The notes: generated from the sequence alone by a model not told the origin. A stretch of DNA of 64,000 nucleotides from Plantago major (GCA_026545765.1 JAIFAC010000143.1:62001-126000); one strand, 5' to 3'; counted from the first letter of the stretch, positions 33,389 to 45,946 are shown. Numbers and translations are program-made.

Positions 33389-35902
33389 ATGTCTTTAAGT
33401 GACGCCCCAATTCTCAAGCCAGAGAATTATGAAAAATGGAAGAACAACATGATGCTCCACCTAGAAGCCATCAGTGACGAAATGATCGAAGTAATAAAGA
33501 ATGGCCCAATAGTCATTCAACAACTCAAGCAAGTCATAGAGGTTTCTAATGGTAGAGACAGAGAACAAAGCGATGGGTCTTCACAGACAGATGCGTCAAC
33601 CAGTGGGAGACCTACCAGTCAAGTTATTTACGAACCAAAGCCCAAAGAGCTCTGGACATCGGAAGATGCCAAGAGAAATTGACTGGATGGTCAGACTCGT
33701 AATATCATCATACGTTCTACTCCAGAGCACATACAGTGTAAACTGTGGGGTGCAAAAACGGCGAAAGTGGCCTGGCAACAGATTGATGAAATCTGGGCCG
33801 GCACTGAGAAAACAAAGGAAAACAAGTTCGAAGTTTTGAAGCTCAAATTCCAAAACTTTAAACAAGGTCCCACAGAGACTCTTGAAGAACTAAATTTCCG
33901 GTTTACAACACTTATGAGTGACATGGCTGCACTTGGTGAATGTAATAGATTTACCCAGTCAAAAAAGATTAAGACTATTGTGAGAAGTCTAAATCATAAC
34001 TGGGAACACACAAAGTTTTTCTACTTTAACCAAGGAATGCCAGATATCACTCCTGTAGAACTTTTCTCTCATCTTGCCACTGTTGACTATGAGATAACTC
34101 AAAGAGAACAAACAACTGAGAAGTTGTACAATGTTGCTTTAGTTGCTCAAGGAACTTCTGAAAAGAAGAAAGGCAAGGAAGTGACTGAGGATGCTCTTGC
34201 TGTAAAGCAAATGGGAAAATATGTCAACTGAGAAATTGAGAGAAGAAAAGCCAAAGAAAAACTAAAAAAGCATCTAGGCTCAAACTACCACCAGTACAAA
34301 AATATGCAAAGCTCGCTGAACAAGTCGGCTCAGAAAGCATCAAGTACTGAGGAAGCAGAAATCGGAAACGATATCTGTTTCTATTGTTAGAAACCTGGTC
34401 ATTTCAAGAACGATTGCCCTGTCCTCAAAAACTAAAGATAGGTGACAAGAAAGACAGAAGAATCTTCAAAAGAAGTCAGAGAGCTATGCTCACTGAAGAA
34501 AGGAAAAAGATTCAAATCCAATTGGATGCTCTAGATATTGAATCTGATTCTGAGGATGAGGATTCAGATGATTCCACACCGCTTCCCGTAAATGCGGTGT
34601 CTCTCATGAAGTAATGACTTTGGTCAAAAGAAGAAAGAAGTGTGTGGAATGGCTGAAGAAATCTTTCCAGATATCTCCAGCATTGAATCTTGTGTAATGG
34701 CTGATGAGGTAACACATACTTCCTGTTATACTTATGAAAGTGATGAAGAGGGAATCAAAGATCTGGAAAAACTCAAAAGAGAACTTGATCTCTAAGAAAG
34801 AGAATTTCTAATGATCCGATCTAGAGCCGAAAGTTTTGAAGAAGAAAAGAATTCTCTTGAAAAAGAAAATTCTCAATTAATCAAGATATCTGAGAAAAAG
34901 GATGCTGAAAATGCATTTCTCAAGGCTCAGGTATTTGAGACCGAAAAGTCACATAAAGAAGCAATGGCCAATCTTCAAAAGAAATGTGAAGATCTTCTTT
35001 CTGAGAATAAGGAACTGAAAAAGAAAGAACTATCTTTTCAATCTTATGCCAAAGCTAGTGACACTCTTACTGAAGTACAATCTTATTTAAGAGATCATTC
35101 AGAAAAGAGAGGACTTGGGCTGGACACATACACAGACAGTTCCACCACTCTGAATAAGAGTAATGAAGGACGAACATTTGTTAGTGCTCATCAAGATGAT
35201 TCCTAAACAATCTACAGTATCGGTCAGAAAGCTAAGATTGTCGACAAAGGAAAGGCAGTTGCGACCAAGCATTTGTGGGAAAAACAAGCCCAAAGGAAAA
35301 ATGTGGGAAATGTCTCTGAAAAGAAACATAACACTGAAAAGTGTAATCACCCACAGTGCTATGTCTCTCAAAAAGGAAAACTTGCAGGAGCTGAAAAATT
35401 ATCCTATGTCACGTTTTCTGGAAAGAAAATAGATTATCCAGAGACTTGTAAAGCTGCTGAGAAGAGATCTCAGATAGCACCAGGTGCTCGGAATGGTATT
35501 GGCTATAAAGCCATCGGGAAACAACTTGCTCGTGAATACAAACAAGAGCAAGAACGATGGTTAAAAGCTAGAATTGCTCACAACAATTATCAGAAGTGGA
35601 AGATAAATCAAGCCACTGAAAATCTGAATGCCAGGGCTAGAAGAAATCTGGCTAGGCAAGCTAAGTTTGCTGAGAAGCAGACTCAGAAACCTGACAGGTA
35701 TTTGAAAGCACCAAATGGAGCACCAAGGAACACACCAAGGAAGAAAATAGTTCTTAACAACAATGATATAAATCATTTAACTAGGATTCCTCCTTATGTT
35801 CCTGTTAGACAAAAGAATGTTCCTAAGAAATCCATTCAAAAATGGATTCCTACTAGAAGATTCTTTAGTCCAGATGGTTCCATTGTTGGTATGAGAACCT
35901 AA
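33389..35902 (+). pseudogene. gag: Element B gag
   Basis: ATG at 33389 (MSLSDAPILKPENYEKW) begins a copia UBN2-type gag, following a GTTTGCTGCAG stretch. The core continues past TGA at 33680-33682 with KFEVLKLKFQNFK and WEHTKFFYFNQGMP. The zinc knuckle (34377-34420) has TAG where A has Gln, CFYC-stop-KPGHFKNDC. A coiled-coil segment (about 34750-35100) and a basic region with CNHPQCYVSQ follow. It would form the RNA-packaging particle. At least three breaks make it inactive. The first TGA is shared with element A. Confidence 0.88.
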
Positions 35903-35920
35903 TCTCCTGTTTCCTGTTTT

Positions 35921-37320
35921 GTGCAGAACACTCTAAAGACTAATTCAAAATGGCATTTTGATAGTCGATGTGGGAAGCACATGACAGGAGACAAAGCAAA
36001 TCTGATTGACTACAAAAATTGCAATGATGGACCAATTATCAGGTTTGCTGGAGGAGATGAAAATCCAACCATAGGTTTTGGCAATTTGAAGTTTGAAGCC
36101 CTTACAATCTCTGAAGTACTTCATGTAAAGGGATTGAAATATAATCTCCTAAGCATGAGTCAACTAGTGGACAAAGGGTACACTGTCAAGATCAAGTCAA
36201 AAGTATGTAAAGTGATTGACAATGAGTCAAAGCAGACAGTCTTAGTTGCAAGGCGTAAAGGAAATCTTTATGTTGCTGATTGGGCATCCGCCACAACCGA
36301 AGAGTGTCTCATAGTGAGTCAATCTGGCTACACTGAAGAAAATTGGCTATGGCATAAAAGTATGGTCTGAATAAGCTAGCCAAGAAAGAGTTGGTGGTTG
36401 GTTTACCCAAAATGGCATATAGAAAAGAAGGTGTATGCACCACAAATGGGAAAACAATCCAAAACATCTTTCAAGTCTAAACTAGACATTCCAGTGAAAG
36501 GCCACGGCAATTGTTACATATGGATCTGTTTGAATCCTCTGTAACTAGTTATGCAGGAAAGAAGTATGGTCTGGTTGTTGTTGACGATTACTCAAGATTT
36601 ACTTGGGTTGTCTTTCTCAAACACAAATCTGATGCAAGGGTTGAGATACCTAACTTGTTGAATAAGCTCGAAGTCATGAAAAATGACAAGGTATCTCAGA
36701 ATCGTAGCAGACCATGGTAATCGAAGTTTGTGAACCAGTACATCAAAGAGTTTTGTACCTGCAAAGGTATACAACATCAACTATATTCTGTAAGGACACC
36801 ACAATAAAATGGTGTTGCTGAAAGAAAGAATAGGACCCTGAAAGAAGCAGCAAGCACAATGCTTGCTGACACTAAAATAAGTGAAATCTATTGGGTTAAA
36901 TCTGTAAACACAACATGCTACACTCAAAACAGATGTCTGATTAACAAACACCATGACAAAACTCCTTACGAGCTTTTCATTGGTAGACCCCCAAGTATCA
37001 AGCATCTAAGGGTGTTTGGTTGCAGATGTTTCGTTCTCAACAATGGAAAAGAATACTTGAGAACATTTCAACCAAAGGCAGATGAAGGAGTATTTCTTGG
37101 TTATTCTCTGAATAGCAAAGCCTACAGAATCTACAACAAAAGAACGCAAAAGATCGAAGAATTTGTTCATGTAGTGTTCTATGAAGGAAACAAGAAAGTA
37201 CTCTTAAATGATGATCTCTCAGATAGGTTCAAAGAACTAATGATTAAAGATTCTGAAAAAGGATCCTCAGAAGGAAACAATTCTATCATTCAAGTAGAGG
37301 ATGAGTCTGACGATGAATAG
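35921..37320 (+). pseudogene. pol: Element B protease and integrase
   Basis: The protease active-site region reads WHFDSRCGKHM, Arg replacing the Gly of the D-S-G triad at 35966. The integrase zinc-binding segment loses about 19 bp after WLWHKS (near 36360), which shifts the frame. The core then shows MLHMDLFES and VVVDDYSRFTWV, and the Glu region lies near 36810-36840. The chromodomain-like tail contains VFGCRCFV and GVFLGYS. TAG at 37318-37320 closes the frame. Confidence 0.85.
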
Positions 37321-37326
37321 CAACCT

Positions 37327-39261
37327 ATGCTTAGTAACAACCAGATGACTCTAAGACATGATGAAGAATTTCCTATGAGAACTCCAGAAATGGAACAGGT
37401 TACTGAGAACCTTCATCATGGAGAGATATCTGAAAATGAGATTGCTGAAATACAAGTCCCAGATATCTCTAACACTGAAAAAGTGTCAGATATCCATGGC
37501 ATTTCCCATGTGTCAGATATCGTAGATACTGCACAAGTATCTCATCAAGATCATATTGATTCACATTCAAATCAAAATGATATTGATCCTACTAGTTCAA
37601 AACCCATTATGAAATGGATAAGAAATCATCCCGCAAAGGATGTGATTGGTTCCATAGACCAAGGAGTTAGAACTAGAAGAGCAATTGCTGAAAAAGCAAA
37701 TTGTCTCTATGGATGTTTCATCTCAAACATTGAACCAAAGACTATACAAGAAGCATTAAAGGATCAAGATTGGATCTCTGCAATGCAAGAAGAGTTGGAT
37801 AAATTTGAGAGAAACAAAGTCTGGAAACAGGTTCCATTTGATGACGGAATATCTGTAATCAAAACCAAGTGGGTTTTCAGAAACAAAATGAATGAGTCTG
37901 GTGAAATAACCAGAAACAAAGCTAGGTTGGTTGCCAAGGGATTCACCCAGACTGAAGGACTAGATTTTGATGAATCTTATGCACCAGTTGCAAGATTGGA
38001 TGCAACAAGACTTTTTCTAGCCTTTCAGCTCATAATGACTTTACAGTTTATCAGATGGATGTCAAGAGTGCATTCCTAAATGGTGAACTTGCTGAAGAAG
38101 TCTATGTTGAGCAACCACCAGGTTTTGAAGTTTTCTCAGAAAGTAGGATGGTCTATAAGCTCGTAAAGCTCAGATATGAAACAAGCTCCAAGAGCATGGT
38201 ATGATACATTGTCCAGATACCTACTCGAAAGTGTTTTCAAGAAAGGAGATGTTGATAAAACACTCTTCACATTGAACCATGATGGGAAACTACTTTTAGT
38301 TCAAGTATACGTTGATGACATTATATTTGGATCTAAAGACAAGCAACTTTGTGAAGACTTTGCTGAACTCAGGAAATGTAAATTTGAGATGAGCATGATG
38401 GGAGAATTGAATTACTTCCTAGGGCTGAAAGTCAAGCAACTCAATGATGGAATATTCATTAGTCAAACAAAGTATGCAAAAGACATGCTCAACAAGTTCA
38501 ATCTAAAGCCTTCTGATAAGAATGCTAAGATACCTATGAGCATTGGAACCAAAATGACCTATACTGAATTTGACATGAGTGTTGAAAAACACAAGTATGG
38601 GAAATTGATTGGGTCTCTACTGTACCTCACTCCAAGTAGACCTGATATTCAATATGCAGTTGGAGTGTGTGCTAGATTTCAGACAAATCCAATGCAATCA
38701 CACTACAACATTGCCATGAAAATATTGAGGTATGTAAAGGGTACTTTAGAAGTTGGATTGTGGTATCCAAAAGACAGTGGATTGAGTTTGGTTGGCTATT
38801 CAGATGCTGACTATGCTGGATCATTGCTTGATAGAAAAAAAACCTCAGGAACTTGTCAATTTCTTGGTGCCAGATTGATATCATGGTTCAGCAAGAAACA
38901 GAACTCAATTGCCACATCTACCACAGAGGCTGAATATATTGCTGCGGGATGTTGCGCTTCACAAATATTGTGGATACAACAACAACTTAGAGACTATGGA
39001 CTCAATGGAGAGAAAACTCCCATTTTCTGTGACAACACAAGTGCTATTGCCATAACTCAGAATCCTAAGTTTCATGCTAGAACAAAGCATATTGATGTTA
39101 GACACCACTTCATCAGAGACCACGTTGAAAAAGGCAATATAGAGATACTCAAGATTGGCACTGAAGACCAACTTGCAGATATCTTCACTAAGCCACTACA
39201 AGAAAGTAGATTCTTAGCCTTAAGACACTGTCTTGGACTAATGGAGCTACCAAAGAACTGA
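37327..39261 (+). pseudogene. pol: Element B reverse transcriptase and RNase H
   Basis: The frame 37327-38079 includes [14 protein letters not shown] and reads to LFLAF, where one missing base (near 38023) shifts it. The RT resumes in 38176-39261 with YVDDIIFGS at 38308. RNase H has GYSDADYAG, STTEAEYIAAG and ADIFTKPL, ending ELPKN. Apart from the shift and a damaged stretch around 38160, the domains are well preserved, fitting a recent insertion. Confidence 0.9.
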
Positions 39262-39885
39262 AAAAGTTCAGATATCCGAAGAAGATATCAAAGGAGAGAG
39301 AAAAGGAATCTGGAACGGGTATCCAGACAAGAGAAGAGGAATCTGGAACGGGTATCCAGACAAGAGAAGAGGAATCTAGAACGAGTATCCAGAAACCAAA
39401 GGCTAAAGGGTAAAATAGCTATTTGAAAATTTCTGAGACAGGTACTCAGATATCTAGATCACTGAGTGAGGGGGAACACAAAAGAGAATAGTACAACCGC
39501 TCATGCTAACTACTATCTTGAAATTTGAATTATTTCTATCTTTGTGAAAAACTTTGAAAAGACAACAAGTATAAGATAGAATCAGATACAACAGTGTTCT
39601 CATTCACACAGAAACGTGACTCATTTAGCTAATAGCCAACATTCATTAAATGGGCACAATTACAATTGTTGATTGTGATCATTGCTGAAGAAGCAATGGT
39701 GACCCTTGATGAAATGGGCGATTGATCTTTACGGCAGAGATTAACTCTCGGTAAATAGTGGATCTGAAATTCCAATAGGCCCACTATGCATTTAATGCCA
39801 ACAAGCTTTTACCCACTGCTCGCAATTCACAGATACATATATACAAAACCAATTTGTATGTATATGTTTGTCTAAATTTCGTTGC
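39262..39885 (+). other. Element B spacer between pol and third gene
   Basis: Untranslated. It begins with three 33-bp repeats (39300-39395) that each hold a TCTGGA-loop-TCCAGA hairpin, then has many CAGATATC words. Homologous to 54698-55447. Confidence 0.7.
39300..39395 (+). repeat. 33-bp x3 hairpin repeat
   Basis: GGAATCTGGAACGGGTATCC recurs at exactly 33-bp spacing (39305, 39338, 39371). The third has AGA and GAG changes. Each unit can form a 6-bp stem (TCTGGA/TCCAGA) with a 7-nt loop. A single form is present in E1 and a variant in A. Confidence 0.9.
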
Positions 39886-39895
39886 TATATATATA
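39886..39895 (+). promoter_or_regulatory. Internal TATA box of B third gene
   Basis: TATATATATA followed by GGATTTTGGCAAAAG, 189 bp before the ATG at 40075. Same spacing in element A. Confidence 0.65.
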
Positions 39896-40074
39896 GGATT
39901 TTGGCAAAAGAAATCACTTTCGCCTAATCCAACATTCTGACTTGCACAAGAATAGCAAAAACCATTCTATTTTCTCTGCAAATCTTTGCTCCCAAATTAG
40001 TTTTTCTGCAAAGAATCACTAATCATACACCTTAATCTCTTTCAAACTTCGAAAAATTTACGATATATAAAGAG

Positions 40075-43000
40075 ATGGCCCCCAAACGATCAACTACCCA
40101 GAAATTCCAAAGTACTACAACTGGTACTGCTGAAAAGCAAGCACCAGAGTTGGTAGTTATTAACAATTGATTGGTAGGGAACTTCAATCCCGATCATTGG
40201 ACTTCAAATAACAGAATGATTTGGGGTGGTGCCATGATCGAAGAATACCTCACTGCTGCTGTTGAGACTCAAGCCGACAGAAAACTGATACTTGACATGC
40301 TTGAAAAGGCAAAAATCAAAGGTTTTCTATCAGCTCTACCAGTAGAATCTCTTCACTGTATCTGTTAGAATTCTACAACAACTCCAGGATTATATCCTGT
40401 GTTTCTGAAGGCACTGCAATAGTGTCTATCAGAACTTCAGTCCAAGGAAAGGAAATCCTTCTGAACTTAACAACTTTCTGCAAGTTGTTTGACCTTCAAA
40501 ATCTTGGAAAGGATTTTGAAATAGACACTAAGGATGAAGGTGTAAAACAACTGTACAGTGATGTGTGTGATCTTGAAAAATCAGATACACCCACTGATTT
40601 CAAGCTTGTTGACATCAAAACCAGACATCTACTGGTTCACTGGGATGTGTTGGCATGCATTCTTCACAGATGCTTTGATGGTCTACAAGGAGGTGCTGAG
40701 CAAATAAGCCAAGAACGCTGGATGATGATGTTCTTATTGCAACAACAAGACAAAAGGCTGGAAAACCCTTTCAATTGGGGAAAGTACGCCTTTATGAAAT
40801 TTGTGAAGAAGATTCAAGGCTTTGAGCCTACAATCGCTAAGGGACTTGCTGAGCCAAAGGCCACAGTAAGCTATGGTCTAAAGATATGCTACTTGCTGGA
40901 AAAGCTTGGCATTGAGCTCAGAGAGAAGGCTGACATAGCCAACAGTAACCTACTCTACAAATATGAGTATACGAACTTGATGAAAAAGGTTACTGGATCT
41001 CAGAAAGGTTCCAAGAAGCGAAAGACTGAAGAGGTATTTTAGGGAGAAGTTGCAACCAAGAAGCCCAGAACTTCACGAAAGAAGTCTGCTGGCAAATCAG
41101 AAGACACACCCATTGAGGTTGTCGATTCCCAGATACCTGCCGTCGCTGCAGATGAACTCATCAATGAAGATGAACTAATCAATGCTGCAAAAGAGGTATC
41201 GACTACTGAACAAGTAAACTCAGCAAGAGAAAGTGCTTTCAGAAATGTTAAGACTATTGCCGAAAGCCTTGCTGATGAACTCATCAATACTGCTAAAGAA
41301 TTAGTGACGAATACCAAGCCCTATCTGCAGAAACCACAGGAATTATGGACCAATCAGTTCCCAATGCTGATGAGAACTCTGACGATGAAGATGATGAATT
41401 AGTCATTTCTCAAGTCCTAGAAAAATCAAAAAGGACTAAAGTTACTGAAAAAGTAACTGGTGTAGAGGTATCTGAAGAAGAACCTACACCACAAGTTGCT
41501 GAACAAGCACCTGTTACAAAGGTTGCTGAAGAAGCAACAGTGTCCAAGGTAACTGGACAAATTACACCATCAGAGTAACAAAGACTGAAGCATATTGAAG
41601 ATGCTCTGATGAGTGATAGCTTAGTGTTGGAGGATACTGCCATTGCCTTAACACTCAACAAATTCATCTCAAAACAACAACCACAACAATGATGTGAATA
41701 TCACTGAAATGGTACTTGAGCTGCAGATACCAGCATCTTTCATTGCTGAAGAAAATCCTGCAAAAGAGCACGTTCCCCAACTCAATGAGAGGGATCAAAC
41801 TGAGACATTTGCTCAGAATGATCAACCAGGGGAGGCAACTGAGTTGCATACTCAGGCAAGGTCTGAAGTACCTGAAATTTCAAACAAAGAAATGAAATGG
41901 AACAACAAGACCAACGCATAGAAGGGTCACAAGTTCCAGAGACCAATCAGCCTGACATTGCTCAGGTATCTGAATGGTTTAACTCTCTACTTGTTTGTGC
42001 CACATAATCTTGTTATTTAATAGAATTTCTTTGTTACAGACTGATTTAGAAACACGAGAACAAGAGGAAGCTGAAAAGCTTGCCTCAGAAACTGAGAAGG
42101 AGGCTTCCACACCCTCACAACTTAAGGAATCTGAGCCTGTGCTACAGGTGATAAAGACTTCCTTAAGATATAATTTTTCAGATATTCGTTAATATACTTC
42201 ACTAATAAGTGTTTGTTTCTAACAAGCTCCAACTAAGAAGAAAAATGAAGAGACTGAAAAGTCTATCTCTTCAGAGAGGAATAAAGAGGCTTCCAAGGCC
42301 TTTGAGGAACAAGTATCTGAACCTTCTGTAGAGAAGGTATTTCATTCAGATATTTATACTCCTCAAAGAGCAATCTCTGATCTTTTTTTTTTACTAACAC
42401 TTTCTACTTAATAGGTTCAAAAAGAAGTAGAAGTTGTTGAGGTATTGCCCACTCAATCCTCACAACATATGGAAATTGATGAGGCATCAAGGCCTTCATC
42501 ACAAGAAAAGATTCCGTAAATCGCAAGTTTCTGTGAGACAAACATCTGAGCCTCCAACAGAGGTAATTGACATCTCAGATATCTGATTTGCCAATAAAAA
42601 TTTTCTTGATAAAATTTCCTAAGTGTTATGTTTTAATTCTCAGGTTCAAGCAGAAAGAAAGGTTGATGAGGACCAGACTTCCAAGTCTCCACCTCACAAC
42701 AGGATATCTGAGGCAACCCATGTCTCAGTTGTACAAATCTCTGAGCCTGATGTACTCATTTAGGTACCTCAGAAACCTAACTACACTTGTACTCAGATAT
42801 CTACACAACTTTTGAATCTAACTCATAACTCTTTCTTTCAGGCTCAAACAAGTGCCACGAAGGTCCATGATGATGAGAAAAAGGACCTACTTCTCTTCTT
42901 CAAAGCTCATACCCTGCCAAAGCACATTCAATGCTTCAAGAAATGGCAGAGATTAAGGTGCTCAGATCTCTCTGAAATATTGAGAATCATAGATCAACCT

Positions 43001-45591
43001 ACGAGACGAGCATGAGCTCTTGACTTGGAGAACTACATCCATGCAATGTTTCCCACGGAACAGTATCAAGTGGCGACCTTATTGCATGAGGATTTCTCCA
43101 GAGAAGTGGCACAGAAGTTGATTCAAGCCTTTAATCAGGCTGATGGTCAGACAAGATTACAGATGGCATTCAAGCCAGTCCTGCCCCAGACTCTATAATT
43201 TATTCCTTCTGAACAAGAGGAGGTTAATGGGCAGAAGATCACTATTCCTGAAGTGATTAATCTTGTATCTGAAGACGATGAGGAGGAAGAAATAGATGAG
43301 AATAACTTTGATGAACCTCCCTCTGACCATCACAAAAAGGATGATGATGATAAGAATGATGATGATGCCCCTACACCAGGGACGGGAGGGATTTCACAAG
43401 GACACATTGCCTCAGCTGCTGAAAAGCACACAGAGAGGACTTCACAGCAATACCCTCCTCCATCTCCTCAGAAATCTAATCATCCAACTTCCCAACACAA
43501 AGTTACTACTGAACAAGTAGTTGACCACTCTGAGGGAACAACTCAGAAAATAATAGATGCACAAGCCAGAGTTTCTCAACTCAAACAACTGTTGGAAGAA
43601 GAACAACAACTACATCTTCAACTGGAAGAAAAGATAGCTGAATCTAGAGCAAAGCTCCAGAAGATTGAAGATCAAAAAATCAAGGAAATGGAAGCTTATG
43701 CTGAAATGAAAGAACTCCAGCTTGCTGTTCAGGCAATTACTGAGGAATTAGATACTGAACAAGTATCTAATGACAAGCATGATGCTAAGGCTGCATTCCA
43801 TGAAGATGTTTCATCCTCCTCACTGAAAGGAAAGAAACCCATCTCTGAGATGGTTGCTGGACTAGAGAACATTGATGAAAATGTCCAAGAGGATGAAGAT
43901 CACTGGGCTGATAACTCAGATGATGAAGAAGACAAGAATTCGGCAGAACACCGCAATGAATACTTGGCGGTTTCACATTTGAAAAGGAAGTCGATTGTTC
44001 TCGACATATTCAAAGAAAGGCAAATGTCAACTCCAATGAATACTTGAGCATCGAGTAATCAAGCTAAATTGAAAAAGAAGTTATCTTCTCAAACAAAGCC
44101 GCCATCAGATCACCCCTCCGTAACTAAAGTCATTCATCAACTCATCACTCGAGAACAACCACCGGGTCATTTCTCGTAAAGATCTAGGCATGGTTAGGGA
44201 TGATGACCAAAACATGGCCGCAAAAGCTTTTGAAGAGGCGTATATCATGAAAAGCGATGTTGTTCAAGGCCCACCGACAGAGCCATCGATAAGGATACCG
44301 GTCTTATCAAACAAAATCGAGCTCAAGGCTGATCCGGAAAAGTTGGTTCAGCTACAACTATCTGCAAGGGAACTTTAACTCCCTTTCAGAATCATTTGTG
44401 ATTCTTAGTCAGTCAACAATGACTAAGGGGGAAGAATATCAAGAGGCTCAGAGAGGAAGAGGAAGAGGAAGACGAAACAAAAGAAAATCTGAACAACCAC
44501 CTCTCAAAATAATTGAGCCCTCCTCCAGTCAGACTGCTCTACAGATAGTGGCCACCACTCAACTTCCTGAACAAGGAATGACAACAAGGGCCAGAGCACA
44601 GAAACCTCCAAGGAGTACCAAGGCTCCAAAGTGAAGACAAGTAAAAGGGATTGATGAATCTTCTGAAGAAGAAGAAGAAGAAGGCCAAATCAAATCCCAG
44701 GGCAATGAAGAAGGCTACAAAAGTCTCACAAGAATTGATCTTGATGATGATGATGATGAAGAGACTGATGAAGATGAAGCTCCTCTTCATAGAAAAAGGA
44801 AAATTAATAGCCTAACTGAGCCCATAGCTGCAAAGCCTTTGGCAGCTAAAACACCCTCTGGAAATACCAAGTCTATCCAGGGTGGTTCTTCAAGCATTAC
44901 CCCAAAGGAAAATTCAAGACAATGGAGGAACAGGCTGAGAGCTGAACAAAGACAAAGTCAACTTCCACTCAGGCCTGAAGAAGCCAAAATTGAGTATGTG
45001 AAGAATGATAACAACTCCTCTGTCTACAGGTGCATAAATCAGAAAAATGGTTACTGGATTCTGGAACTCAGGCATTTACTGCTAAATTCAAGGTTTCCAG
45101 AACCAATATATAAACAGCTCATTGCATGGAGAAAAGACAAGCTAATCTTGATTAACACCAACCACATCAAAGCATGGTTGGATTTTGAAGTAATCAAGAG
45201 AACAGAAGCCATGAAGAAGGACCTCTCTGATGAATGTCCTTATGGAAAGCCAGATGATGTGCATGTAATTCTAACATTATCGAACAGCACAAGAGCAAGA
45301 CTTGCTGTGGAACCCTATGAGTCCTTCTACTTAACTGAAGATCAATACAAGGGTGACATTAGATATCTGAAGATCATTTATGAATACTTCAAGCTATCAG
45401 ATATCAGAATCGAGCATGCCTGGAAGTGGGGAAAGTATCTGTGGGTCAAGCACTTTGTCAAGAAAAATCCTACCAAAACTTACAAGGAAGTCTGTGAATT
45501 TGCCAGAGACACAGAGATATTTGTCAGAACTCTTCTCTATGACTACTCTGATGATATCAAAAGGTTTGGTGATAGGAAATTTACAGATTGA
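40075..45591 (+). pseudogene. Element B third gene (ORF3, unknown function)
   Basis: ATG at 40075 (MAPKRSTTQKFQ) reads 31 codons to TGA at 40168. The N-terminal domain continues at 40171-41038 (NRMIWGGAMIEEYL, VQGKEILLNL, RWMMMFLLQQ, WGKYAFMKFVKKI), resembling in layout the plant transposon-associated Transposase_32 domain. It is followed by low-complexity Glu/Lys stretches, five introns (41966-42841), a second domain (LENYIHAMFPTEQ, VINLVSEDDEE), a coiled coil (about 43540-43760), RGRGRRNKRK, an acidic tract and PLHRKRK. The C-terminal domain is at 44839-45591 (GYWILELRHLL, EHAWKWGKYLWVKHF). No membrane segment is seen. Stops include TGA at 44632. Confidence 0.72.
41966..42841 (+). other. 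Five-intron array in B ORF3
   Basis: Introns 41966-42039, 42148-42226, 42337-42414, 42563-42643 and 42764-42841 are 74-81 nt. All start GT and end AG, four of them with a T-rich tract and CAG or TAG. Exons 42040-42147 (108 nt) and 42644-42763 (120 nt) are multiples of three; the others are one or two bases off through indels. Exon starts at 42040, 42227, 42415, 42644 and 42842 give a period near 190 bp. Confidence 0.72.
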
Positions 45592-45946
45592 CCCATGGAA
45601 CTGCTTTTAAAGACTTGAAGACTAGTTCATTAGGATGTCTACTTGGAGCTTGGTTACTCCTGTTATCCTAATTTACTATGTATTTTTGTATCTTCGATCG
45701 AGCTAAATTGTATTATGTACTAAATTTATTTGTAAGCTTTCTCTGTATCATATAGATATGAACTTACTCTCAGATATCACTTTCTATAAAAGATAACTTG
45801 TCAGCAAAGATCACACCTTATGATTTGGTTGATGTTTACTCTCTGCACTTAATTATATGAATTGAAAGATCATAAGAAATGATTAAGTAATGGATTGTTT
45901 CCTCATCCAGATTTGTAATAGGTCAGATAGTCATCGTTGACTGATC
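45592..45946 (+). other. Element B 3' untranslated region
   Basis: Non-coding, conserved with E1 and A (GTCAGCAAAGATCACACC). It leads to the polypurine tract. Confidence 0.6.
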
